Positions 1 through 10,002 of a stretch of DNA of 64,000 nucleotides are shown here, in pieces. The stretch is from Rhynchonema sp. JSB1_4. Taxonomy: Eukaryota > Nematoda > Chromadorea > Monhysterida > Xyalidae. The stretch covers positions 1 to 64,000 of the forward strand of contig JASAMV010008803.1 of NCBI GenBank assembly GCA_030248065.1, read 5' to 3'. The notes beneath the pieces are model-generated. The model was not told the origin of the DNA, searched no databases, and saw nothing but the letters and a program-made list of their open reading frames with translations. Each line of letters opens with the position of its first letter. Within the stretch, counting starts at the first letter, position 1. Made by a program: the position numbers and the translations under genes.

Positions 1-1823
1 AAGTATTCTTTTTATAAAACATGTGAGACGGACTTCTCTTTATGAGTGAAATCCAAGGACACATGCCCCTCCGGATGCCAGTCCTGTGTGAGCACGATCG
101 CATCGAAGTGGATCTCGGCACGCATTTTGTTGATCACCTGGCATGGACATTGGTTACTGTAGATCTCTGTCACACCTTCATGAATCAGGGACGCACTTAC
201 ATCAACCACTTCGTCTCCATTTGGCACTTCCAGCGCGCCACCTTTGCAGAAGTCGTTCTGTACGTCGACCACTATGAGAGCGGTGCGCGCGTGACCAGCC
301 GGATAAATACGGGGCACTGCATATATTATTAGGATATTAAGCATGGTTGGTGAAACATCAGATATGAGCTGTTCGGAATCTGAGTCTTGGTGATGTTTCA
401 TAAACACTGAAATACAGTTCGGTGGCTCGGGTAGATACCGTCAGTTGTCGCACGAGCAAGGGCCCGTTCCACTTGCGCCATGCAGTATGTAAACGTAATG
501 ACACCTACTATAAGTTTTACATAATGTTTTCAGTTTAATAATTAATCGAACCATACTTTTGCATTGTGGGAAGTTGGTGTTATGTACTGCATCGATGCTG
601 CAAGCATCAGTCACAAAAGAGCGATCAAACAGCCAAGAAACAGTTTCAGCTAGAAGTTTAGGGTAGATGGTACTGTAATTGTATCGGTGCGGTGGTGTAC
701 GTAATACGCACATGTAAGTTTCGTATACACGTATGTACGAAGGTGAGTAGAATTCGGCCTTATGGATCGGACCCTGCGTAATATCATGCCCATTTTGTAT
801 TGGACATGGTATACATATGTACATACATACATACATAGCTAGTGTACGAGTACAGTCTAGAACAGTGTTAACCACAAGCGCCGTGATAAACAAAACTATA
901 CAGAGCATTTGAAACATCAACTCAACCACTCCATCACTCACATTCTTTATTTCCGGTCATTGAAATTTTGTCCGGCGCCAGGATTTGATCGACGTGACGC
1001 TTCAATTGAGTGGCTTCGGGTAACGTTATCAGGATTGCGTTACTCCAATCGCTGAAAATTAACAGAGTTTATTGTCAGCCATAAATTGTCGTTAAAATAA
1101 AACTAAATACGGCCGTTGATTACAGTCTACTGTATGTATATAAAACAAGACGCAGCGAGCGATGGCAAAAATTACACGAAAGAAAAAACGTTTCTGCGTG
1201 TGTGCGGCGCGTGAACGTATCTACATACAAACGGGGTGACGGGTAATTTTGTTGCTTTTCAAAACTGCGTGTAAACGGTAAAAGTACAATAACTACATAT
1301 GTAATACTCGTCAATCGATCAAATATTTGAACTTGGCTTGCAGCCGTGCGGACGCGACACGGTTGACAAAACTGACAAGGGAGACCTTCCGCGACCAGTT
1401 CAAGAATTTTTCTATGGTTCAAGCACACGCACACGCGCGCGCTTTTTGAAGAAAATCATTATTAGCAAAAGCTGTTTTGGCTGATTTTCAGAGACCTCGT
1501 ATACTACATGTACTGCATACCTACAGTGCCAGCTGCAATTCTAAGGGTATGTGCATGCGTGCATCTTGGTAGCAGGCTGCATTTGCACGGTTGAGGACAA
1601 GTCCGCCAACTGCACAGTGCTGAAGCGGTCGCAAGCACGCAACTGATTCTGGTCATTTACCGACGACGAATTTTAGTATACCTTTTTGATCAATCATTGG
1701 TCCAAATTTCCATCAGGTTTCTTCCCATCCCACCTTTTTGTTCAGAAAAAACTTGTCGTTGTCATAAAAGCAAACAGCAAGATCATCGTGGATTTGCACT
1801 TGCGATGCGACATTTTGATCAAA
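1..1823 (-). CDS. pnc-1: nicotinamidase (isochorismatase-fold), partial: 5' exons only
   Basis: This gene would hydrolyse nicotinamide to nicotinic acid in NAD+ salvage. The core exon runs from 316 down to the window edge. It carries ALIVVDVQNDF, with the family catalytic Asp, followed by GGALEVPNGDE and then VLTQDWHPEGH, which holds the metal-binding Asp and His residues. The catalytic Cys region would lie left of base 1, so the gene is incomplete. An upstream exon at 942-1051 (begins DWSNAILITLPEA) has a TTTTCAG acceptor and a GTGAGT donor, and its phase fits the acceptor at 316 (…NKE|LPRIYPAGH). An in-phase candidate exon at 1734-1823 (HDDLAVCFYDNDKFF) may be further N-terminal sequence, but I could not connect it. 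A 39-base in-frame stretch near 139-177, flanked by GT and CAG, could be exon or micro-intron. The family call is secure; the N-terminus is not. Confidence 0.75.
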
Positions 1824-2809
1824 CTGAGTTATGTACTGTGTTGATGTTTGCGTTTATGATAAAAATGAGCTTTTCCTAAACAAAACAAACTAAAACTTTT
1901 CAACCTTTCTTTATTCATGGATTTAAAATGTTATCCCATGCTCTGAACGCGCTGTGATATTCCAAATTGACTTTATTTCAGGTATATGGCCTTATATTTG
2001 GTTTAGAAAGGAAATACTTGTTTCTACCATGACTGCAAACACCGAAATTTTGATCAAGATGAATGTCGCAATATCAAATGCCAAACCGCGCCCAGCAATG
2101 CACTCGTGCATTCAGCTTGGTTCTACCTAACGCTACAGCATCATGCGTGGGTACGACCCACTGTCCAGGTGCACGCATGCACAAATGCCCCTGGAATTGT
2201 AGCTGGCACTGTTTGTGCATTTCAAACAGCACTGGGTAGTGAAGCACAATCTATGAGGTCTAACCCGCAGCGGTCTAACCACTTTCCAACTCCCGCACAG
2301 CAGCTTACCGCGTTGCGTCAACACTTTCCAGTAGGAACCAGTGCACCGTGCTGCCTGTTGGCACCGCAAATAATTGCTCTATTTTGGCATCGAAACCAAC
2401 TTTTGGTACAACTTCTGCAAAAAGTTTGTTCAAAAGTTACCATGAAAGTCTTTGCAATAGGTCCTTGCGAAAGTCGTTTCGAAACGTCACTAATAAAATG
2501 TTGCGAACAAGTCATTGTGAAAGTCCTTTCCAAAAGTTTTATGAAAGTCATATTTCATTTCCACTTTCAAACTCACTGGCTTGAACCTCCAGTGCCTTCG
2601 GGCCAATGGCCAGTTTGTTGGCCTGCTCTTTCAGTTCAACTTTGCCAATTGGGTATTGATCATGAGTTGATTTGAACCAGAACAAGCTGGAGTCGGCCCG
2701 CAGCACTGCGTGACAATCGCACCATTCGTCGTCGGATTCTGGAATGGATTTGGGTTACGGTGGACCTAAAAGCGTTTTGAAACTACTACATAGGCCTTCT
2801 TTCGATTTT
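1824..2809. other. no convincing gene; one degenerate tandem repeat
   Basis: A long plus-strand open frame crosses 2106-2675. Its composition is Cys/His/Gln-rich with no recognisable domain, and it overlaps equally long open frames on the other strand, so I do not call it a gene. The stretch holds the degenerate 25-base repeat listed separately. Upstream sequence of the nicotinamidase gene may lie at its left end. Confidence 0.4.
2415..2550. repeat. degenerate tandem repeat, period about 25 bases
   Basis: The word GAAAGTC recurs near 2442, 2468, 2518 and 2543, at steps of about 25, 50 and 25 bases. Each is followed by T/C-rich sequence and usually preceded by TTGT or TTGC. A related unit begins near 2420. 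The copies are diverged, so this is an old minisatellite. Confidence 0.5.
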
Positions 2810-3025
2810 TCACTCCTCAAAACCGTGCTGTTTTCGAGCGTGAAAATAACGTTCTTCACCATTATAATACTTGATCCTCCCACTATGGACTTCCTTCGGT
2901 GGAGGCGCTGAAATTAAAAATTGGTGTCAGGAAACAAACATTAGTTTTGAATAAATTTACTCACCAAAATTCTGCCACTCACCGGGGACATCAGCGTCCA
3001 CCGCTTTCTTGCCCGAGCAGAGCAT
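2810..3025 (-). CDS. two-exon 52-residue protein of unknown function
   Basis: Exon 1 is 2965-3025 (ATG at 3025) and ends at a GTGAGT donor. Exon 2 is 2810-2907, begins after AATTTCAG and ends in TGA. The two exons total 159 bases, an exact number of codons, and their phases match (…EWQNF|APPPKEV…). The product starts MLCSGKKAVDADVPGEWQNF and ends ERYFHARKQHGFEE. It is basic and hydrophilic, with no signal peptide, no membrane segment and a single Cys near the N-terminus. An in-frame TAA upstream of the ATG supports this start. I do not recognise the family. The clean splice signals and the charged, aromatic-rich C-terminus make chance unlikely. Confidence 0.55.
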
Positions 3026-4285
3026 ATTCACCGCAATTTATCAAAAGTTTTATCCGTTTCACTGTCGTTTGGAATTTAACTCTGAATATCAACCAAATGG
3101 CACCGAAAAACTATCGTGCGGAGTCACGCTAACCCAGATGCGGCCCTTCAATGATTGATGACTGGATAGAAATACCTATGATGATGAGATTTCATATTTG
3201 CGACTGAACAAACATAAACTGGAATTGCGCGGTAAACTTCTGTATTTGAAATCAAAAAGCATTCAAAAAGCAAATTATGAGACATCAAAAACTGTGTCCA
3301 CCTTGAAAAATCAGGCAAAAAGTTTGTCCTACTATTTAATGACAGCATAATCACTTGTCATTGCTGTTCATCATGTACCGCAAAATGCTGGCAAACTTCA
3401 AACGAGTATCAACCTGGACCAAAGTGTCTGACATGTGCATACCCAACGTGCAGCTCCATGGTAACATGACGGACTATAGTCAAGTCATGAACAAGCCGGG
3501 ACGTGTCCAAACGCGCTCTGGGAGGATGCAGCTGTACAGTATGTAGCCCAGAAAGCATCCATTAGCCCTGGATTAAAACCGTGCAACCTTTTCGCAAAAA
3601 CACAATAACGGTTCGCCGCTTCTCTATTTTGGCTGATGATGTCAGTAATATAGATTTTTGCGATCGGACGATTTGGGGTTTCAAGCTGTGTAGAGCTCTG
3701 GTTTATTCAGCCATTTATATATTTTCATTTCGTGCATTTAGCTGTCAACACCTGAAGAAGCAGAGCCACTAACGCGACCATAATCAGCCACATTCCACTC
3801 GTGTTGAGAACCCCATCGAACACAAAACGTCAACAGTACAAGAAAATCTTCTTCAGGGATAAGGGCATTATACAAACGGATGTACAAACGGACCGCTTTC
3901 TAGCACGCGCGGGCACTCCATGATACTATGAAAGGTCAATTATTTATCCCATCGCATGTACTGTATACCTGTGTTATTGCTGATTTGTACAAACTCTTGG
4001 AACAACAAACAAAATCTTAAAATCATCAGATCACAATATCAGACTGGGAAAACCTCAAAAATTGCAAATAAGTGCCATCACACTGAAGAAAACGGAAACT
4101 GAAGCGCTGTCAAGCGCCGTTTTTGTCGATGAATTTTTAAATTCGGATTTGAGCAGGTCGGAAGTGTTGCCGGGCACGCCGCTGTTGCACAGATCTGACG
4201 TGCAGAAGTGGGCCAAACCTAAAAAGTTGTATAGAACATGCAGTAATCACATTTTTCCTCACAAAAGCAATGGCACAAAACGTCA
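3026..4285. other. intergenic; one possible signal-peptide exon
   Basis: No complete gene was recognised. At 3752-3781 on the minus strand an ATG opens MVALVALLLQ and reaches CAG|GTG, which looks like a signal-peptide first exon. I could not find a convincing second exon in phase. Plus-strand open frames here (3355-3546, 3581-3772, 4062-4289) show no domain or splice logic. Confidence 0.3.
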
Positions 4286-4886
4286 TTAACCTTTTATTGT
4301 AAAAGATTCGCCAGTATCATCAAGTGGAAGTTCCAGTTCCATGTAGTGCACAGCCCCGTCCCGTATTCTGCCGTTATTCGCAATCGCTGCGTTATCTTCA
4401 GCTTGCCAACAACCTTTCGCGACAAGGTCGAAAGCTGCAGAATTTTTATTCAGGCCGACTCAGTCATAGGGGCCGATGGGTGTCGGATAAAAATTCTGCT
4501 TTAGGCATAGAATTCGACCTTGAATTATCGTTTAGTTTGGTTTCAGCGAGTTGAGTTCAGCGATAGGATCATTGACCGACAGTTTATTTCATGAAACTTT
4601 ATTTCATGTTTAGGCACCCACCTTTGTCCACCACCGAATAGCACCCGGTCATACAGCATTCCTGCCCGTAGTCACAGTTCTGTCCGGCCTCAATGCACGC
4701 GAAACATGGGAAGTGGTACCAGTCGCACTGAATCGGTTTGGGTTGGGTGCCTGGAGCTGCAAGGAAAATGAATGTGAGCCCTGATTTTTCAAGGTACAAC
4801 TGAGAATTATCTTGGATCATCTTACGAGTTTGACATCGCACCAGTAGAATGCAGAAGTAAACGAACAGCAATAACGATGCCCACAT
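4286..4886 (-). CDS. secreted cysteine-rich protein, 114 residues, three exons
   Basis: Exons are 4826-4886, 4622-4756 and 4286-4434; they sum to 345 bases (115 codons with stop) and phases agree at both junctions. The product starts MWASLLLFVYFCILLVRC, a clear signal peptide, followed by a Pro-rich linker. A dense Cys block follows (CDWYHFPCFACIEAGQNC, then ECCMTGC) and a less conserved tail with one more Cys. It is probably an extracellular, disulfide-bonded protein. No named domain was recognised; the CC-x3-C spacing is loosely like small knotted proteins. If the second intron (GTGGGT donor) were retained, the frame would end six codons on, at a TAA embedded in an AATAAA hexamer, giving a 72-residue form. 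The three-exon form is preferred because donor, acceptor and phase all fit. Confidence 0.6.
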
Positions 4887-6499
4887 GGTTGAGGGGAAGC
4901 AATGTTTCGCTTAATGTTGATATGCGGAGGAGGAATAATCTTTCATTGGTTTCTGAAAAATTTTGTTGTCGACAAAACGCATCTCGAAATACACGCACAT
5001 TTATTGTTCCAGCATGAATCACAGAAACAGATGTCGGGGATAAACATAAACGCGAATGCAATATCTGTACAAATTTACTAAATCCTCAACAGTGATTCAA
5101 ACCAGTGCACGACCAAACATGAGTGAATCACACATAAAAAAGTGAGTGAATACCCAGCTCCCGGAGGTTTGTGTTGATGAGCAAAAAAATTGATGATAAA
5201 AATATGCACGCACATCCGACTTTTGATTTCGCTCAAGTTCAGAACCAGTTGCTCTTATCCAAAAAACAGCGCATTTTGGGGACCAGTATGAAAAAACACC
5301 CTATTTTCAGAAAAATTAACTGGTTTACCCAGAAACTGAATATTTTTTTGTCAAAAAACGCACATGCGCACACGCACAATATTATTATTGTATTGTTGTT
5401 GTCATGTCAAATACGATGAGTAAACTGCCTGGAGCTGGCTTCACCGTTTTATAGCATTCGATACGGCAAACAAACCACACACTGTTGTGCCCCTTTATGG
5501 TCGATTTTTTCGTACTTTTTGTATTAATTCGCAATTTATATGGCCTAGAGGTGCCTGTGTGAGTAACCAAGAATGCAGTAAGTCAATGACAACATGAGTG
5601 TGTTGCGAAAATGCGAGCCAAAAATGAAAACGTCAAACGATTTGTGCGTGCCCTTTTGTGAGTTTGTCTGTCGTCGTCTATAGAAAAGTTGTTATAAATT
5701 GTTAGTCGCAACAATTCAAAAGCACAATTTGTGTGCTTGGTTTAGGAATGGTTGTTGGACAGAACAAATAAAAAAATCAAAGGTATGTACGTATGTATGT
5801 ACTGTATATCCGAATGAAGCGGTGAATTAAAAAATAAATATTTCGGATAACAACAGTCACTATACACGCCAATGGCATTGGAAACGATATTCATTTTATT
5901 GTAATTTATTGCAAAAAGGTTGAATTTTTGCAGTTAGCCCATCCAGGACGCAATGAGCAGGATGTTTTCCAGAAAACACTGCGCGAACAACAGGACGGAC
6001 GGGGTACCTTTTTTCTAAGAACAAACCGGTCTCAAATAATACCGTGGGAAAGTGCAAATACATATATTGTAATTGGCATCCGGAAAGTGTGCTGCGCATA
6101 CACTAATTCTTACACTAACTCGATTCCTTCATTCATTTTTTGAACACGCAGAAAATTTTTCAGAAAAAGTGCCCAAAAACGTGTTGACCCTGTTCATTTG
6201 TTTGCGGAGCACATGGTTCCAACGTGTGGCTTGGCTGCGTTTGTCTGCAAACGTGACCGTGAGAAAACGTCACATGCACATGATTGTGCCAAACTTGCAT
6301 AATTTTCATCTCATCAGTTGGTGCCCATCAGTTTATTTGCCAGAAAAGTTCAACAGTATGTACAGAAAAAGAAAAAGAAAATAAGGTATGGAACGCAACA
6401 CTACATTAACAATTTTGTATAAGGCAAGAAAACCAGCACCATAAAAATAACAAGGTTTGAGATCGCGGATTTGGCAAAATGTTACATTATGTCTTTTTT
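4887..6499. other. intergenic, no gene recognised
   Basis: I see no domain-bearing open frame or phase-matched exon pair. The stretch contains AT-rich sequence, a (GTAT)n-type tract near 5783-5812 of the kind that recurs through the window, and scattered short open frames on both strands that overlap one another. The promoter of the cysteine-rich gene should lie at its left end. Confidence 0.4.
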
Positions 6500-9286
6500 T
6501 CATTGCTTCGATTTTCTTGACGCCAATTTCGGCGTGGGACGTCGTCTTTGTGTGACTGTGGCCGGAGGAGTGAACGCACCAGAGAAACGAATCACGTCAT
6601 TTTGCGAAGGACCGGGGCTGAACAATCAATGTTCGACAGATTAATGTACAACACGTGGAAATGTTTAGATTAAGCTCTATAAATTTTGATATGAACCGGA
6701 TTTTTCATCATTGTTCGGTGATCGTGGCAGCGGACACTCCGGAATTGATGGAAACAAAAATTAAAAAATTGATAAAAATGCACTTACACATTCGGGTTGA
6801 TCGGCCGTTCGTGCTGATGTCGCCAGTTTCGCACCACTTCCTGAAACAACGTTTCGCTTACGGTTACGAGGTGAAATTTTGAGTTTCAAATGTCGATATG
6901 TTTCAACGCATGGCATGGTCCTTGTCCGTAGGAGCATTTTTGTCACTCGTGTTGTGTGCTGCGATTATTTACCAGGCAATGTACAAGAATTGTTCGGTGC
7001 CGGTGTTATCATGCCCATCAAACAAGCACCATGCTCTGTGAAGTAAGGTAACGCACCGCAAACACCAAACCTCAAACTTAGCGACGGCCCCGCATCTGGC
7101 TTGCGTCAGTTGTTCCACCATTTGTCTCACGTTGTCAACCGAGTCACGTGACCGCGATTGAATATTATCGAGGGTGGTGATGGATTTTTGTTCGCTCTCT
7201 GCCGCACTGCACAGCAACGTGCGAAGTTGATCGATGTGAAATTGGGCGTACGCACGAATGAACTGTGGGAATGTGGATGATTAGGAAAAGTTGACTGGTC
7301 AGGATTGCACTGATGAGGTCTCTGACCAATATTGACTGGTGAAATGCAGCATGGCCCTGTCGTCTCACGCGAAACCAGCAAATTGCTTTCAAAGCTCTCC
7401 ACTCCGTGAAACATCAGCCCACATCTGGTAAACGCGTTGCTCATGAGCGGTTTGACTTGGTTATGGGTGCATAAAACCGGTCCGCCTGCCCGGCATTGTG
7501 GTCATTGGTGCACTTCTACGGTCGATGACCTGGTTCATGACTATGCGAAAGTAATTCCAATGAACTACCAAGAAGTACATTGCCACAAGTTTCAATAATT
7601 TCAGCCCCCATTGCACACCAGCGATGTTTCACACTTATAATCGTTCTTAGATTCTTTGTTTTGTACCTTGACACATTCCCCATACGCCACATTGACACTG
7701 ATGAGATCGTGATCAGCATTCGGACACAATTCGTTCATCCGACCAATTTCACTCAAAACTTCGATTTCGAGTGCTTCTTGTCGACGCAGCAGCTCAGCGC
7801 CGTCGAATATCTCGTGCCCGTTGTGGCCGCGAACAATGCACTTGGCGCACAGCGTGTGCTGAAAGTTGCCAGACAAATGCGCAATTGTGCAACTCAAATC
7901 GCAACTGCTGTGGAGAATACAAAGGCTATAATAAAGTCAACTTTCGGAGATGAGGATGTCAAGGGAATGGAGACGGAAATCGACAGTGTTGTCGCAACGC
8001 AGTAGATGCACTTCGCAGGACAGATAGTGTACTAATTCAGACCAGCATACAAATGCTGACGAATGATTTATACCCTGGTCAAAATAGCTCACTAAAATAA
8101 AACCTGTTGAAACAAAAGTTGTCAAGCTCCGTCTCAATCCGCTGATGCGAAAAGTAGATGCAGATAGAGCATAATGAACGAACCAGTTCGTCCCTGTGGC
8201 AAGTGACACAGTAGAACGTGTCGACGTCCACACACACGTCCAAACAGCCCGAACAACAATGAGATCTCGTGCTCGCTTGCTGCTGAAAAGCGAATGCATC
8301 GTCAAGCGCTTTCAAACTTCATGGATCGCATCGGGATCGGATCAACCGAAGTGCTTTTGTACTGGAGTATTTTGCGATTCAGTATAATACTGCCAACTTT
8401 GACCAGTGTGAAAGTTGTTCCCCAACAGCCTACGAATGAGTTTTACACTGGTCAAAATTTGTGGCAGTAGGAAACTACAAAATAAAAAAACAAAGGACTC
8501 CGTGACCAAGGCGACTCGGCCCGATCCGATCATCAAGTTTGATACCGGCATCGGGAAACATAAAAGTCACTTTTCGAACACCCTATACATGTACCCCACC
8601 TGATCCTCAGTCTTCAACGTGTCCCATTGGCTCAACAATTGTGTGAGAGGGTAGTTTGTGGGCAGCCCTTCAGCCGGCACTTTGGTGTACTTGCGACATT
8701 GCGGGCATTCTATCTCGTTGGGGGCGCGCACCCGGCCAACACCAGTGGCAGGGTCGAATACAACCTGATTGGGGCCGTCACGCGCTGAAATGGATGGACC
8801 CCGGCTCATTATTTCTACCGATACAAATCAAACTTGGTCATCCGATCGGACCGGCCTTGCTTGATATAATGAGAATATTAACGGATTTTTGTTGGAATCA
8901 CTGGTAGTTTCGATCTTAATGGTCTGTAATGAGAAAACGCACGTGACAAAGCAGGCCCTATCCTATCACCAAGTGTGAAATGGTGGCGTCATGATGCCGG
9001 CTGACAATTAGATGTCATTTGACAATGTGATTCAATATTATTCCACGCGGAAATGGGCTTCAAAGAATCGACCCCCAATTGACGCACGTCTGGTCAACAT
9101 TGTCTGCACACATTCGGCGCACAACGCGTGTCCGCACGACATTTGTTTGGGCTGTTTGTGTCCCGATGACTCGAATCGATCCACACAAATTGGACAGATC
9201 GATATTTCGTCTTTGTCGTTGTTTGTCGTTGTCGACGAAACACTCGGTCGTCCACCATTCTGGTTGTGCGGAGAACTGGCTGACAT
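6500..9286 (-). CDS. TRIM-type RING / B-box / coiled-coil protein, 393 residues
   Basis: This is a probable E3 ubiquitin ligase. Seven exons (9073-9286, 8600-8784, 8104-8282, 7667-7907, 7071-7262, 6788-6840, 6500-6617) sum to 1182 bases, and every junction agrees in phase. Order of domains: RING with CPICVDRF, then MSCGHALCAEC, then a long spacer of about 40 residues and CPQCRKYTKVPAEGLPTNYP; a first B-box-like block (HCCSGCLDVC … FYCVTCHRDEL … LCSIC); a second B-box (TLCAKCIVRGHNGHE); an alpha-helical, probably coiled-coil segment around AESEQKSITTLDNIQSRS; and a short Pro/Arg/Lys-rich tail. I find no B30.2, NHL or filamin domain before the stop. The ATG at 9286 opens directly on MSASSPHNQNGG. 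It faces UBR4 head to head. Confidence 0.8.
8395..8545. repeat. dispersed intron repeat, copy 1
   Basis: It is a diverged copy of the element at 25835-25975. Shared blocks in the same order are TTTGACCAGTGT, GTTGTTCCC, an inverted CTGGTCA-type block followed by TGTGGCA or AGTGGCA, then GTGACC and CCGATC(A)TCAAGTTTG or CCGATCACCAACTTTG. This copy sits in an intron of the TRIM gene. Because GACCAGTGT and ACACTGGTC face each other, the left half can fold into a hairpin. Confidence 0.5.
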
Positions 9287-10002
9287 TTGGATGAATCTGG
9301 CCGAATCTGGATATTGTGAACAACTGAGAGTGCGATTGAATTGGAGAATACCGGCTCACACAGTGTTGTTATCGACGCGACGATTCAAGTCAAAACGATC
9401 GGATCGAAATTGTGAAACGATATTTCAAATAATCTATACGTCAATTGTGGCTAGATTTTTGCATGATGTGTCTTCCTTTGTCAGTTTTGACTGCAGCAAG
9501 CTCAACTACTGGAAAGCCTAATTTTGCAACAGTGATGCACCTACGGTTCTTGCAACCGCGAGTTACAAACTAGGTGTGCCGCCAGCTGTATTGTCATCGC
9601 ATGGCTCTTTTCGAACATCAACCCTTGAAAATGACAACCGGCGCGCACAAAATCTGGGTCTATCAATGAAACATTAGGTGCATTTCGAAAACACGCCCAA
9701 TGTCTGTGCAGCAGCAGTTGCTGGGTTGCTATGAGACGGTTGCTTGCTGAGTGCTGACTTGCCTGCGCGTAATGTTCGAGAACCAGTTTTTCCTGTTTCT
9801 TGCTCGCACTGCGCATTTTCATTCTGTATTGCCTTGCTGGTTTCGTGTTTTTGATCTTGCTTCTTGACCATTTCGTTTCTGATTTTCCGTAATTGCACCC
9901 CATTTTTCATGCTTCAGGCCTTTATTTGGTCATTCTTCGGAAACTCACCAAAAAAATAAATTCAAAACAAAAATTCGATAAATTCTGAAAATACAGCAAA
10001 TC
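9287..10002. promoter_or_regulatory. divergent promoter region between TRIM gene and UBR4
   Basis: The start codons of the two divergent genes are 716 bases apart, so both promoters must lie here unless distal 5' exons exist. No TATA box is obvious. A minus-strand frame of 78 residues (9674-9910, ATG at 9910, starts MKNGVQLRKIRNEMVKKQDQ) is Gln/Lys/Ser-rich. A second long frame overlaps it in another phase. I regard it as possible 5' UTR or a chance frame rather than a gene. On the minus strand CTCTCAG lies about 60 bases before the TRIM ATG and could take a spliced leader. Confidence 0.4.
9987..10002 (+). promoter_or_regulatory. probable trans-splice acceptor before UBR4 ATG
   Basis: AATACAG ends at 9996, only six bases before the ATG at 10003, within A/T-rich sequence. 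Nematode mRNAs commonly receive a spliced leader at such sites a few bases upstream of the start codon. That leader use is inference; no leader gene is in this window. Confidence 0.4.

Noticed and set aside
441..941. 166-residue minus-strand open frame
   Set aside because: It begins at a GTG inside the donor of the nicotinamidase exon 942-1051 and reads intron sequence.
2106..2675. 189-residue plus-strand open frame
   Set aside because: No domain, no start or splice context, overlaps comparable frames on the other strand, and contains the degenerate 25-base repeat.
9541..9910. Two overlapping minus-strand frames (78 and 120 residues) between the divergent genes
   Set aside because: Two phases are open over the same bases, with no domain and no splice evidence; more likely 5' UTR or promoter sequence.
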